A stretch of DNA of 64,000 nt, taken from the NCBI GenBank assembly GCA_014376785.1, contig JACMQW010000007.1:1-64000 (forward strand). The letters run 5' to 3'. A program made the translations under genes and the position numbers. The DNA comes from Oligoflexia bacterium (GTDB lineage: Bacteria; Bdellovibrionota; UBA1018). Position 1 is the stretch's first letter, and each line of letters opens with the position of its first letter. The notes under the pieces are model-generated. The model ran no database searches. It had not been told where the DNA came from and saw only the letters and a program-made list of their open reading frames with translations. This document shows, one piece after another, positions 27,840 to 38,840 of the stretch.

Positions 27840-28005
27840 CCAGCCTCTCGAATCTTCAGTAAGGGGTTAAACGTCGGTTTTAAGTGCACTGTCGAAAACT
27901 TAGACAGTCCATTCGGACGGGCAAAAAAAGAGTCCTTTAATATCCATAATTTATGGCCCTGATTCTGGCAAAGGTTTTGCTCTCTAACCCGTGGAGATTT
28001 TGCTC

Positions 28006-29448
28006 ATGATCCCATCATCCATCCGGTTACGCATCTTTTTGATCCTCAGTTTCACGGCGCTTTCTCTCAGCGGTGCTTGGGCGGCCTATGAACCGAGCTC
28101 AACTCTCTCATTGACCAAACCTTTCGATCCAGACCGTGCTTTTAGAGCCCACTATGGAACGAAGGATGCTGCTCGCGAAGCCATAATGAGCACCCCAGGC
28201 CTGCCCTCGAATATTCATCAGATGGCTCTGAATGATTTTGACAACCGGATCGACGAAACTTTTCGCGTCCCCGCACCTTTGCGTGACACCGTCTCACTTT
28301 GGCTTCGGGTCTATACTGAGTTCACAACTGAGCAGACGGTGCTATTCGACAAAAAGCACCCTGAAGTCATCTACGAAGTTCTGGACTTTCGCGACCTCAA
28401 ACGGCGCTCTCGCAATGCCATGGCTTATGAACTCACTCGCGAAAGAAAACTGAAGAAACAAATGGCTGAATACCGAGTCGCTTTTTCTACTTTGATTAAA
28501 AAAAGTAAGAAGGGAAAGGTTTCTGCCGACGATAGCCGCCTGAGTGTCTTAGAAAAAAAGATCCTTCTCGCTCTGAGCCGCTCTGAGCATCAACACCCTC
28601 TTCGAGAGTGGAACACCGGTTTTAGAGCCCAAACGGGTCAGCGCGACCAAGTGGTTAAGGGATTACTTTCCGCAGAGACCTTCTTTCCCAAGATGGAGGA
28701 GATTTTTGAAGAATTGGGCATTCCAAAAGAGCTGACGCGGATTCCGCTCGTAGAAAGCTCATTTAACATCAACGCCCATTCAAAGGCAGGAGCCCAAGGC
28801 GTTTGGCAGTTTATGCCTGCGTCCGGAAAAGAGTTTATGAAAGTCGATGCCGCGCTCGGAATCGATGAACGCCTCTCACCCTTAAAGTCTACCGTGGCCG
28901 CTGCGCGACTTTTGAGAAGAAACCTCATCATCGCTGGGAACTGGCCGCTCGCCATAACGGCGTACAATCACGGCTACACGGGGATTAAGCCTCTTTCGCC
29001 TGCAGAAAGAGCGACCGCCCTCGATGGTCGCCTCTTCACCCTTTGTTCGAATAAACGTCGAACCTTGGGGTACGCGAGTTCAAATTACTACGCCGAGTTT
29101 TTAGCGCTTCTCCACGCAGAAGCTTATAAAGATCTCTTTTACGGAGACACTCCTCTGCCGGTTGCGCCTGCCCTCACCTTTCACCGGGTAAAAGTTCCGC
29201 TGAGCGGGCGAGATTTCGCGAGCCGGAATGGCATTCCACTTCAGGACTTTCGACTCTTTAATCCGGATGTGAAAAATATGAATGCCCGCCTACCCCTCGG
29301 GTTTCATGTCATTCTTCCTGGAAATGACGGAGAAATCGATGACCTGATCAGTTCGATTAAAGCCCGCGTGGTTCGCACGCGCCGCTTCGCAGGTAAAGAT
29401 CGAAAGCGTCAGACTAGGAGTTCACCGGCGGTTGCAATCTCACAATAG
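28006..29448 (+). CDS. MltD-type membrane/periplasmic lytic transglycosylase
   Basis: 480 residues from the ATG nine bases after GGAG. A signal peptide (residues 1-26, ending GAWA) is followed by a polar helical region (30-200) and the GH23 lysozyme-like domain: ELTRIPLVESSFNINAHSKAGAQGVWQFMP with catalytic E250, and LAITAYNHGYTGI. The region KVPLSGRDFASRNGIPLQDFRLFNPD...LPLGFHVILPG near residues 395-440 resembles a LysM repeat. Such enzymes cleave glycan strands to 1,6-anhydro-MurNAc products, which the AnmK/AmgK/MurU genes at the start of the window can recycle. Divergent from xseB. Confidence 0.88.
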   Translation: MIPSSIRLRIFLILSFTALSLSGAWAAYEPSSTLSLTKPFDPDRAFRAHYGTKDAAREAIMSTPGLPSNIHQMALNDFDNRIDETFRVPAPLRDTVSLWLRVYTEFTTEQTVLFDKKHPEVIYEVLDFRDLKRRSRNAMAYELTRERKLKKQMAEYRVAFSTLIKKSKKGKVSADDSRLSVLEKKILLALSRSEHQHPLREWNTGFRAQTGQRDQVVKGLLSAETFFPKMEEIFEELGIPKELTRIPLVESSFNINAHSKAGAQGVWQFMPASGKEFMKVDAALGIDERLSPLKSTVAAARLLRRNLIIAGNWPLAITAYNHGYTGIKPLSPAERATALDGRLFTLCSNKRRTLGYASSNYYAEFLALLHAEAYKDLFYGDTPLPVAPALTFHRVKVPLSGRDFASRNGIPLQDFRLFNPDVKNMNARLPLGFHVILPGNDGEIDDLISSIKARVVRTRRFAGKDRKRQTRSSPAVAISQ

Positions 29449-29485
29449 AAAGCCACATTCAGCGAAGCGTTTTCGCGCCCAAGGG

Positions 29486-32347
29486 TCAAGGGCCTACAAC
29501 GTTGATGACACCTGGCTGCGCATAAACGAGTTCCGACCAAACGGGCGTTCCACGCTCATCAACGAGCGTGGGAGCAGCCGCGCCCTCAGGAACCTGCACA
29601 CCGATAAATCTACCAAGTCCCGTCTGAGCATTCGGCGTGGAGATGAGCTGATCTGACGCATCTAAGAGGTACCGCTCAGGAATAAGCGAACTTTTCTTGT
29701 CGAACGTTCCGATTCGCAGAGTACGACTTTCTTTGGGATTTCTCGGTAACGCTGCGTACGGGACGACTCCAGCGATCACTCCGCTGTAAGGGCTTACTCC
29801 ACCGGCGAGTTGCTTTAACCAGCCACTGACGCGGATTTCGTTGAAATAGAACAACGTCATAAGCCCCGTTTTAGAATCGCGCTCTCCGAGTCTCACACGG
29901 TAGCGATTCTTATAACTTTTCTCATCCGTAAGCAGGTCGACGAAGACTGGGTAGTCCCCGAAAAATGAGACGTCGGAAATTTTCAGAATACCTTTTCGAT
30001 CTGAAATCCCCACTTTTCCGGATTGGCCTACGATCTCTCCGGTGAGGTTCGGGAGCGTTTTCTCGTTTCGAGAGGAAGCATCGAGAACCAGAAATGAAAG
30101 GCTCTTCTTCTCGGCTTTAGGGATTTTCACGAACGTCGCGAGACCAGATTTCACCATCAGAGGAATCGCTCCTCTCACGCCACGAGACGAATCTCTAATA
30201 CTGAGAAGCGGTTGTCCGGGTTGGACATTTAGAAAGACGAAGGGTCTGGTAATGCTGTTCTCAACGAGTCCGTTTCTTAGGCCTTGATCCAAATAGATCG
30301 GCGCGTCCGCACGCCCTAAAAGTTCAACCTCTACTCCTCTCGGAGTTTCTCCGAACAAGATTCCGGTGCCCTCATGTGTGTTCATATGCGAAACAACCGA
30401 GAGAATTCGAATGGATGCGTTCGACAACATCGGCACACGGTTTTCGCTCGTCAGTTCGCCCGGTTTCGAAAAAATGAGGGTGGGCCAATGTTCCTTTTCA
30501 GTTCCATAGACCTCCCACCAGCGCGCTTGGTTTCCCGAAGCTAATCCTTCTAATGTCAGAGCTCTCTGACAAACGGTCAGCGATTCTTTATCCGCACTCG
30601 GAACAAAGGCTTCTACCCCGATCCGCGCCGTCTCGCACTTCTTCAGCTGGACTGCCGGAGTCAAAACCTGCTTGGAAGCATTCAGGCTGAGTTCCGTAAC
30701 GGTCGCACTTTCCGCGGTGGCTGAAAGTGTTTGAAGTTCTGGCTTCACATCTCCCTTAGGTGATTCGAAAGAGAACTTCGCGAGAGAAATTTCTGTTTCT
30801 CTTGATTTTGTGGGTGAAGCTGAGGTCGGGGCTGGAATTCCGACGTAGATCTTAGATGGAGAGAAAGACGAATCAACCTTCTTCTCAGCAGCAGAGGGTG
30901 CATTCCAATCAATAGAGATCCCCGAACGGTCTTGAGTAATTCCGTTTCCGTAAGACGCGCTCAAAGTGGAGTGGTCACCGAGCGCCCGGTGGATCGTTTG
31001 CACTGGGAGCACTGGAACACTCGGAACATTCTCAGAATGAAATGAGTAGTCAGAATTCTCTTCCTGCGAAGTGCCTTCGGTATCCGCAGCTAAATCATAG
31101 ATCGAAGCCACATCTGCTGAGTATTCACCTAGGTCGCCTGCTGGACTTGATCCGCTTACAGATGATTTATTCGCAGAGACTTGTGCGTTCGGGACGTGGA
31201 TCGTGGTTGCGACATCCGATGTCGGCGGTAAGGTGGCGATTTGATGAGTTTCAACCTTATCTTTCTGTTTTGGTGGGCCGGTGGATGGGGGCGGGCTCGT
31301 TTTTTGGATAGTCACCTGCTTTAGCTGACTATCCAGGGGGAGATCTGCACTTTCGGGAATGGCATCTAACGAAGTCGTTTGGAAGCTAGAGACCATCGCA
31401 TCCTGAGTTCTAGAAGGACGATCAACTTTTCGATCAGACGGCTTCGCAACATCGTTCATTGCATTCATCACCGCAGCATTGGCAGTGAGGGTTGCCTGAG
31501 GGAGTTTTTCTAAGGCTTGAGGAACTTCATCGAGCTGTTCGGAAGAGGAAGAAATATTTGCACGAGACGAGGCGGTCATTTGAATCGCATCGTTCGACGC
31601 GCTGATCGCTTTCGAATCGACTGACGCAACCTCTACTCCCTCGGGTAATAAGTCCATCGAGACGGGTTGCTTTTCAAATTTGTCCTCAGGAGAGGCAATC
31701 GCACTGAGCGCTAGCAGTCTCTGATCGCCCGGCGACTTTTCCGGGTCGCCTCCCAGGGCTGGGATTTCTTCATATTCGTAGGCGGGAGTTTTTTCGGCAA
31801 TTGCGATCGACTCGGACTCGTAACCTGTTTGGTCCATCGCTAAAAACTGGAAACGAACCCGTCGATAAACAGAGGCGAGCAATCGACTTTCTGTCTGCGG
31901 ATCGACTGCTTTTTCAAGGTCGGCTATCTCAGCTGCTTCAGCTTTCGAAAAGAGTGTGGACGTTGCCCGTGGAGCTGACGCCTGCGCAATTTTTAAGGAG
32001 ACCTGTTTTTTAACCGAGATCTTTCTAAACCGGGTGCTTGCCTGCGGAAGCTCCTCCGCCACGGCGAACTTTGAAACGCCCAACAGGCGCGTTTCTTCTG
32101 CAAAGATTTTTTCGTCATCCATCCGCGCAAGAGCCATAGACGAATGGGAAAGTTTCTTGAAAGCGGTTAAATCAACGGTAATCGAGCTGGTTTTGCTGAG
32201 TTTGTCGATCGTGGAGGTTGAAATGAGCGCAAGCGTACCGGTTGCAACCAGCGACACCGCCGCGGTCCATTGAGCAATTTGTCGGAGATTTCTCTGCGAC
32301 CCAGACTTCGTAATGAAAGCTCGTTCCATCGAACCCGAAATTTTCAT
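29486..32347 (-). CDS. Large envelope protein of unknown function (953 residues)
   Basis: Start ATG is five bases after AGGA. A short basic N-terminus precedes one hydrophobic segment (about 27-47), which is a membrane anchor or uncleaved signal. Residues 60-560 are Ser/Thr/Pro/Ala-rich and low in hydrophobic clusters, so probably extended or disordered; PPPSTGPPKQK sits near 355. The last 370 residues look folded and beta-rich, with two cysteines near 575 and 595 and a segment LPNLTGEIVGQSGKVGISDRKGILKI resembling a carboxypeptidase-regulatory-like beta sandwich. No domain is firmly recognised. It is the first gene after the ATP synthase operon, behind a likely terminator. Confidence 0.75.
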   Translation of the reverse strand: MKISGSMERAFITKSGSQRNLRQIAQWTAAVSLVATGTLALISTSTIDKLSKTSSITVDLTAFKKLSHSSMALARMDDEKIFAEETRLLGVSKFAVAEELPQASTRFRKISVKKQVSLKIAQASAPRATSTLFSKAEAAEIADLEKAVDPQTESRLLASVYRRVRFQFLAMDQTGYESESIAIAEKTPAYEYEEIPALGGDPEKSPGDQRLLALSAIASPEDKFEKQPVSMDLLPEGVEVASVDSKAISASNDAIQMTASSRANISSSSEQLDEVPQALEKLPQATLTANAAVMNAMNDVAKPSDRKVDRPSRTQDAMVSSFQTTSLDAIPESADLPLDSQLKQVTIQKTSPPPSTGPPKQKDKVETHQIATLPPTSDVATTIHVPNAQVSANKSSVSGSSPAGDLGEYSADVASIYDLAADTEGTSQEENSDYSFHSENVPSVPVLPVQTIHRALGDHSTLSASYGNGITQDRSGISIDWNAPSAAEKKVDSSFSPSKIYVGIPAPTSASPTKSRETEISLAKFSFESPKGDVKPELQTLSATAESATVTELSLNASKQVLTPAVQLKKCETARIGVEAFVPSADKESLTVCQRALTLEGLASGNQARWWEVYGTEKEHWPTLIFSKPGELTSENRVPMLSNASIRILSVVSHMNTHEGTGILFGETPRGVEVELLGRADAPIYLDQGLRNGLVENSITRPFVFLNVQPGQPLLSIRDSSRGVRGAIPLMVKSGLATFVKIPKAEKKSLSFLVLDASSRNEKTLPNLTGEIVGQSGKVGISDRKGILKISDVSFFGDYPVFVDLLTDEKSYKNRYRVRLGERDSKTGLMTLFYFNEIRVSGWLKQLAGGVSPYSGVIAGVVPYAALPRNPKESRTLRIGTFDKKSSLIPERYLLDASDQLISTPNAQTGLGRFIGVQVPEGAAAPTLVDERGTPVWSELVYAQPGVINVVGP

Positions 32348-32397
32348 GAGTATCCTGCGTAAAGGATAACCAGATTTTCACGGCTGAGCAAGCAAAC

Positions 32398-32435
32398 GGG
32401 GAGCGTTTCATCCTGCTTTGGTTAAACCGCTCCCC
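32398..32435 (-). terminator. Probable intrinsic terminator after atpC
   Basis: An eight-base GC-rich stem (GGGGAGCG at 32398-32405 with CGCTCCCC at 32428-32435, extended by TTT/AAA with a one-base bulge) lies 22 bases after the atpC stop on the minus strand. The following bases on that strand are GTTTGCTTG, only a weak T-tract, so some read-through into the 953-residue gene is likely. Confidence 0.55.
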
Positions 32436-32456
32436 TACATTTTCTATTGCGTCGAT

Positions 32457-32876
32457 TTACTGACGAGTTTGAACTTCACGACCGGCGACTTGCTGACGAA
32501 TCAGCGAACGCTGAAGCTTCAACTCATACTTGCGAAAAAGTTTTGAATCGAGCTCGGGGTCGGTGAGTGCATTCTCCGCTTTTTTCTGAGCCGTACGAGC
32601 TCGGCTCGGATCGATTTCCTTCGCGAGCTCTACGGTTTCCGCGGTCACCGTAACGCTTTCTCCACCGCGCACTTCGAAAAAACCCGAAGTGATCACGCCA
32701 TGAATAGGATTTCCATCGAGCGGTTGAAAAGCAAACTCACCCGTCTCGAGGGTTCCGATCATATCCGCGTGCTGAGGAAGAATCTGAATCTGTCCTTCGC
32801 TACCGGGCAGGGTAACCGAAGAAACTTCGGTCGAACTAACCACCCGCTTTTCGGGGGAAAGAATATTCAACTGCAT
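32457..32876 (-). CDS. atpC: ATP synthase epsilon subunit
   Basis: 139 residues. The N-terminal beta sandwich MQLNILSPEKRVVSSTEVSSVTLPGSEGQIQILPQHADMIGTL (residues 1-43; key P8, PG..G.I.ILP.HA) is standard, followed by the two C-terminal helices. It sits in the central stalk and modulates F1 hydrolysis. GGAGGAG precedes the start; the gene is 24 bases after atpD and last in the operon. Confidence 0.95.
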   Translation of the reverse strand: MQLNILSPEKRVVSSTEVSSVTLPGSEGQIQILPQHADMIGTLETGEFAFQPLDGNPIHGVITSGFFEVRGGESVTVTAETVELAKEIDPSRARTAQKKAENALTDPELDSKLFRKYELKLQRSLIRQQVAGREVQTRQ

Positions 32877-32900
32877 CGACTTCTCCTCCCTAGTTCAGAA

Positions 32901-35251
<2,351 letters not shown>

Positions 35252-35268
35252 AACCTAGCCCCCAAGAC

Positions 35269-36774
35269 TTAAGCTGTGAAAGTTCCCGCAAACTCTTCGA
35301 GCGCGGCTGTGAGACGCGCCTGGAGATCTCCGTCGATCTTAGCGGTCTGCATCGACTTCAAGATTTCCGGATATTTACGGTGCATGAATTCAAGAATCTG
35401 CTTTTCATAACTCTTCAAAGAACTAACCGGATATTTATCCGTAAAGCCTTTGGTTCCGGCATAAACCATGAGCACTTGCTCCTCGACCGACATCGGCGAG
35501 TACTGGTCCTGCTTCAACATCTCAACCAAGCGGCTTCCCCGAGCTAGCTGCTTCTGGGTGGCGGCATCGAGATCGGATCCGAATTGGGAAAAAGCTGCCT
35601 TCTCGCGATATTGGGCGAGATCGAGGCGAAGCGTTCCGGAAACCTGCTTCATCGATTTAATTTGAGCCGCTCCTCCCACGCGTGAAACAGAGATACCCAC
35701 GTTCACTGCAGGACGCACTCCGGAGTGGAAAAGGTCGGTTTCCAAGAAAATCTGGCCATCCGTAATCGAAATCACGTTGGTCGGAATGTAGGCCGAAACG
35801 TCGCCTGCTTGGGTTTCGATAATGGGAAGCGCGGTCAGAGAACCTCCTCCCATTGCATCGGAAAGTTTAGCTGCCCGCTCTAGCAAACGAGAGTGCAAAT
35901 AGAACACGTCTCCGGGATATGCTTCCCGGCCCGGCGGCCGGCGAAGGAGAAGGGAAAGCTGACGGTAAGACTGCGCCTGCTTCGTCAAATCGTCATAAAC
36001 GATCAATGCGTGCTTCCCGTTATCGCGGAACCACTCGCCGATGGTCACGCCGGTGTATGCGGAAAGAAATTGCATCGGAGCTGATTCAGAAGCCGTTGCC
36101 GCAACAACCACGGTGTAATCGAGCGCCCCATATTGGCGAAGTTTATCAACAACCTGAGCAACGGTGGATTGCTTTTGTCCGATAGCGACGTAGATGCAAT
36201 AAACTCCGCGACCCTTTTGATTGATGATCGTGTCGAGAGCGACCGCTGTTTTACCGGTCTGACGATCTCCGATGATCAATTCGCGTTGGCCGCGCCCAAT
36301 CGGGATCATGGAATCAATGGCTTTAATTCCGGTCTGCAACGGTTCGTTAACCGACTGTCTTGCAACGATTCCAGGTGCTTTGATTTCAATCTTGCGCGTT
36401 TCTTTTGCGTTGATGTCGCCCTTGCCGTCGATCGGTATCGCGAGCGCGTTCACGACTCGGCCACAAAGCTCTTCTCCTACCGGGACCTGAACGATTTTGC
36501 CGGTTCTTTTAACGGAGGTACCTTATTTGATTGCAGATTCATCTCCGAGAATCGCAACACCGACAGCGTCGGTCTCGAGGTTCAGAATCATTCCGAAAAC
36601 GCCGCTGCCGAAATCGACAAGCTCTCCAGCCATCGCTTTCTCAAGGCCGTAAATTTTCGCGACCCCGTCTCCGACGGAAATGACGGATCCGGTTTCGGAA
36701 ATGTCGAGCTTCTTGTCGAAGTCTTTGAGTTGGGTCTTTAGGATCTGCGTGATTTCTTCGGGGCGAATTTGCAT
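35269..36774 (-). pseudogene. atpA: ATP synthase alpha subunit, interrupted by an in-frame TAA at codon 84
   Basis: Read through in one frame, this gives a normal-length 501-codon AtpA. The first 83 codons encode the N-terminal beta barrel (MQIRPEEITQILK ... GDESAIK), then TAA at 36523-36525, then [25 protein letters not shown] without loss of frame. Homologues have KEG at this place, so one GAA-to-TAA change explains it. Downstream, Walker [16 protein letters not shown], the [34 protein letters not shown] block and the C-terminal domain are intact. No good internal restart is seen; the next GTG is at 36453. Possible causes are a base-calling error, a real null mutation with another copy elsewhere, or stop-codon read-through. 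All other genes in the operon are intact. Confidence 0.93.
36523..36525 (-). other. In-frame TAA stop inside atpA
   Basis: Codon 84 of the atpA frame reads TAA (plus-strand tta). Flanking codons are AAA (Lys83) and GGT (Gly85). TAA ends many other genes here (for example rpmH, mnmG-adjacent parA, gcvP), so it is not a reassigned sense codon in this genome. Confidence 0.95.
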
Positions 36775-36798
36775 ATTTACCTCTGCTTAAAAACGAAA

Positions 36799-37368
36799 CT
36801 AAACGGAACGGGCGCCTACTGGTTTACCGTAAACCAGTCGCTCCCGAAGTTGATTGAGTTGTGATCGCATCGACCCATCGTAAGTCGTTCCGGCCACGGT
36901 AACCTTCAGTCCGGCGAGCAAGCTTGCGTCAACCGAAGCCCTAAATACGACCTTTTTGCCGAGTTTTCGCGTAAAATCGGCCGCAAGCGAATCAAGCTCT
37001 TTCTGATTCATGACATCTGCAGATACGACGTGACCGAGAGTAGCGCCTTCGCTTTCCAGACGAGCAATAACGAACGCGTTCGTCACCGCTTCAAGTAACG
37101 GTCCTCGTCCCTTTTCTGCAATCAGGGTTAAAAACTGAACCGTTAACTTTGAAAACTCCATTTGGGTTGCGATGGCTTTCGCAACAGAAGCTTTGTCTGC
37201 AGCCGAAATCACTGGGCTCGTTAGAGCTGCTTCAAGGCCAACGGAGGTTTTTACCGCCGAGACAAAAGCGGAAAGTTCGGACTCGATTTGATCGAGATCC
37301 GAATCCTTCAACCCGGCCTCTCGCGCAGCCTCTAACAACGCCGTGGCATAAGATCGACTGACGCTCAT
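36799..37368 (-). CDS. atpH: ATP synthase delta subunit
   Basis: 189 residues. The N-terminal domain SVSRSYATALLEAAREAG and the C-terminal SLLAGLKVTVAGTTYDGSMRSQLNQLRERL (key GG/AGLKV...D.S....L..L) are characteristic. It links the top of F1 to the b/b' stalk. Overlaps the preceding b' gene by four bases (ATGA) and ends 24 bases before atpA. Confidence 0.95.
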   Translation of the reverse strand: MSVSRSYATALLEAAREAGLKDSDLDQIESELSAFVSAVKTSVGLEAALTSPVISAADKASVAKAIATQMEFSKLTVQFLTLIAEKGRGPLLEAVTNAFVIARLESEGATLGHVVSADVMNQKELDSLAADFTRKLGKKVVFRASVDASLLAGLKVTVAGTTYDGSMRSQLNQLRERLVYGKPVGARSV

Positions 37369-37859
37369 CGGCTGGTCTCCACTTGTTTAGAGAAATCTTT
37401 AGTCATTTGCTCCCGCACTTCGCCCGTTATCCGTGAACGCAAATGAACTTCCGTTCTCAAAATAACCTGATTCGCCAGTTCCGCGCGAATTTGATCGCGA
37501 AATTCATGAATCATCGACTCGCTCGTGCGCTTCGAGTCGATGACGATTTGGTCAGCCGCGCGCTTTGCCTCAGTGACGATTCTTACCCTTGAAGACTCCA
37601 CTTCCTCGCGAATTTGTTGGGTCAGCGACGCAACCTCTGCATCCATCGTTGAAAGGCGTTGAGAATACTCTGCGTAGCGCTTCTGTGCTTCACGCAACTT
37701 TGCGTGAACTCGCTCGATTTCGTCTCGCAAAGTTGCGTGTCGATCCAACACAAAATCTTTCAACGGCTTTCGTAGAAAATAGACTAGCCCTGCGACTAGA
37801 ATCGCAAAGTTAATTAATGGATAAATGAGTCCGCTCAACGGCGAATGTTCCGACATCAT
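37365..37859 (-). CDS. atpF': ATP synthase Fo b'-type subunit
   Basis: 164 residues. One N-terminal membrane segment (LIYPLINFAILVAGLVYFL, about residues 11-29) precedes a long charged coiled coil, the peripheral stalk. It is the second of two adjacent b-type genes; because two different b genes occur in tandem the stator should be a b/b' heterodimer. Which of the two is formally b' cannot be settled here. Starts with tandem ATGs, the first sharing bases with the upstream stop. Confidence 0.85.
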   Translation of the reverse strand: MMSEHSPLSGLIYPLINFAILVAGLVYFLRKPLKDFVLDRHATLRDEIERVHAKLREAQKRYAEYSQRLSTMDAEVASLTQQIREEVESSRVRIVTEAKRAADQIVIDSKRTSESMIHEFRDQIRAELANQVILRTEVHLRSRITGEVREQMTKDFSKQVETSR

Positions 37860-38299
37860 TATTGCCTCTTCGTGAGCATGTCCGAAATTTGGAGAGAGAG
37901 CCCTTCGACGTCGGCTTCAAGAGACCGCTTCAGGCTAGTGGATTGGGACTGAATAGATTCTAACGCTGCTTGCGTAATTCGCTTGGCCTCTTCGCGAGCG
38001 CCGGTCATGATTTTGGATTCTTCCGCTTTCACTTCACCCATCGCCCGCTCGAATTCAGCCCTCGCAAGCGTTCGCTCTTCATTCATTCGAGCTCGAAACT
38101 CTTCAAGTTTCGCATTGGCTTGCTTCACCAATTCTTCCGCCCGCTCGCGATCCGCTACCGTTTTCTGGTGCCGCGCTTCGATCAATTTTTGGAATGGTTT
38201 GAAGAAGACAGTGGGGACGATAAAAAAAATTACCGTAAATACGGCAAATTGAACGAAAAACGTAGAGTTTAAATCGAGTTGCGCGAGGATGGCGGCCAC
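37859..38299 (-). CDS. atpF: ATP synthase Fo b-type subunit
   Basis: 146 residues from a GTG six bases after GGAG; a TTG 12 bases upstream overlaps that ribosome-binding site and is rejected. The membrane segment FFVQFAVFTVIFFIVPTVFF (about residues 14-33) is followed by KPFQKLIEARHQKTVADRERAEEL and a long amphipathic helix, the standard b-subunit layout. First gene of the operon b, b', delta, alpha, gamma, beta, epsilon. Subunits a and c (atpB, atpE) are not here and must be encoded elsewhere. Confidence 0.88.
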   Translation of the reverse strand: MAAILAQLDLNSTFFVQFAVFTVIFFIVPTVFFKPFQKLIEARHQKTVADRERAEELVKQANAKLEEFRARMNEERTLARAEFERAMGEVKAEESKIMTGAREEAKRITQAALESIQSQSTSLKRSLEADVEGLSLQISDMLTKRQ

Positions 38300-38400
38300 A
38301 AAAGTCTCCAAAATACGCTAAGTTATGAGCGAAGTTGTAGCTAACATGCACGATTCTTCACGGTCAAGGAAATCCAAAGATCTCTGCAACGAAGGAGAAA

Positions 38401-38430
38401 GGGGTGCCTTTAAAAAAGAAGGCTGTCCCC
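38401..38430 (-). terminator. Possible terminator after the bactofilin gene
   Basis: An imperfect stem, GGGG-TGCCTT (38401-38410) with AAGGCTGTCCCC (38419-38430), nine bases after the bactofilin stop on the minus strand, with CCTTTCTCC following. It would separate parA-parB-bactofilin transcription from the atp operon. The stem has mismatches and the T-tract is interrupted. Confidence 0.45.
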
Positions 38431-38438
38431 AAATAAGA

Positions 38439-38840
38439 TCAAAGAGGCCGCGAAGCCACGGTGGGAGAAGGTACGGAGGCGGAGTTGATCATTTTACTCG
38501 ATCCTTCGAAAATCACTCCCTCATCCACTTGAAGACTCGGCGTGACAATGCTGCCTCGGAATACAGCCGGAGCGTGCACTTCTACACGATGTCTTGCTTT
38601 AATATTCGCGTGCACTTCGCCACTGATAATGACGATTCCCGCGTCTATTTCTCCGCTCACTTTGGCTCCCTCTCCAATAATGAGGGTATCTGGGGTGAAG
38701 ATTTGACCTTTGAATGCTCCACCAATTCGAAGCGTTCCCTGAAACGTGAGTCGTCCCTCAAATTCCGAACCGGCGTCTAGAACGCCTGTAACAGCTGAAA
38801 ACGTGGCGGGGGTCGAAAGCGGGTTTTTTTTAGATCGCAT
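38439..38840 (-). CDS. bacM: Bactofilin
   Basis: 133 residues, almost all a DUF583 right-handed beta helix: short repeats such as FEGRLTFQGTLRIGGAFKGQI, TLIIGEGAKVSGEI, and VVISGEVHANIKA-type turns (residues 25-115), flanked by short disordered ends. Bactofilins polymerise without nucleotide into cytoskeletal filaments linked to cell shape and, in some bacteria, to the ParABS system. The start overlaps the parB stop (TAATG) and has no ribosome-binding site of its own, so translation is coupled to parB, which supports a shared role with chromosome segregation. Confidence 0.9.
   Translation of the reverse strand: MRSKKNPLSTPATFSAVTGVLDAGSEFEGRLTFQGTLRIGGAFKGQIFTPDTLIIGEGAKVSGEIDAGIVIISGEVHANIKARHRVEVHAPAVFRGSIVTPSLQVDEGVIFEGSSKMINSASVPSPTVASRPL

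Noticed and set aside
27944-27956. Palindrome CCATAATTTATGG upstream of the lytic transglycosylase gene
   Set aside because: A 13-base AT-rich palindrome can arise by chance and no copy or partner site was seen nearby.
36523-36774. Short 83-residue gene as an independent small protein
   Set aside because: It is the N-terminal barrel of AtpA in the same frame as the downstream part; splitting it into two genes would hide the internal stop.
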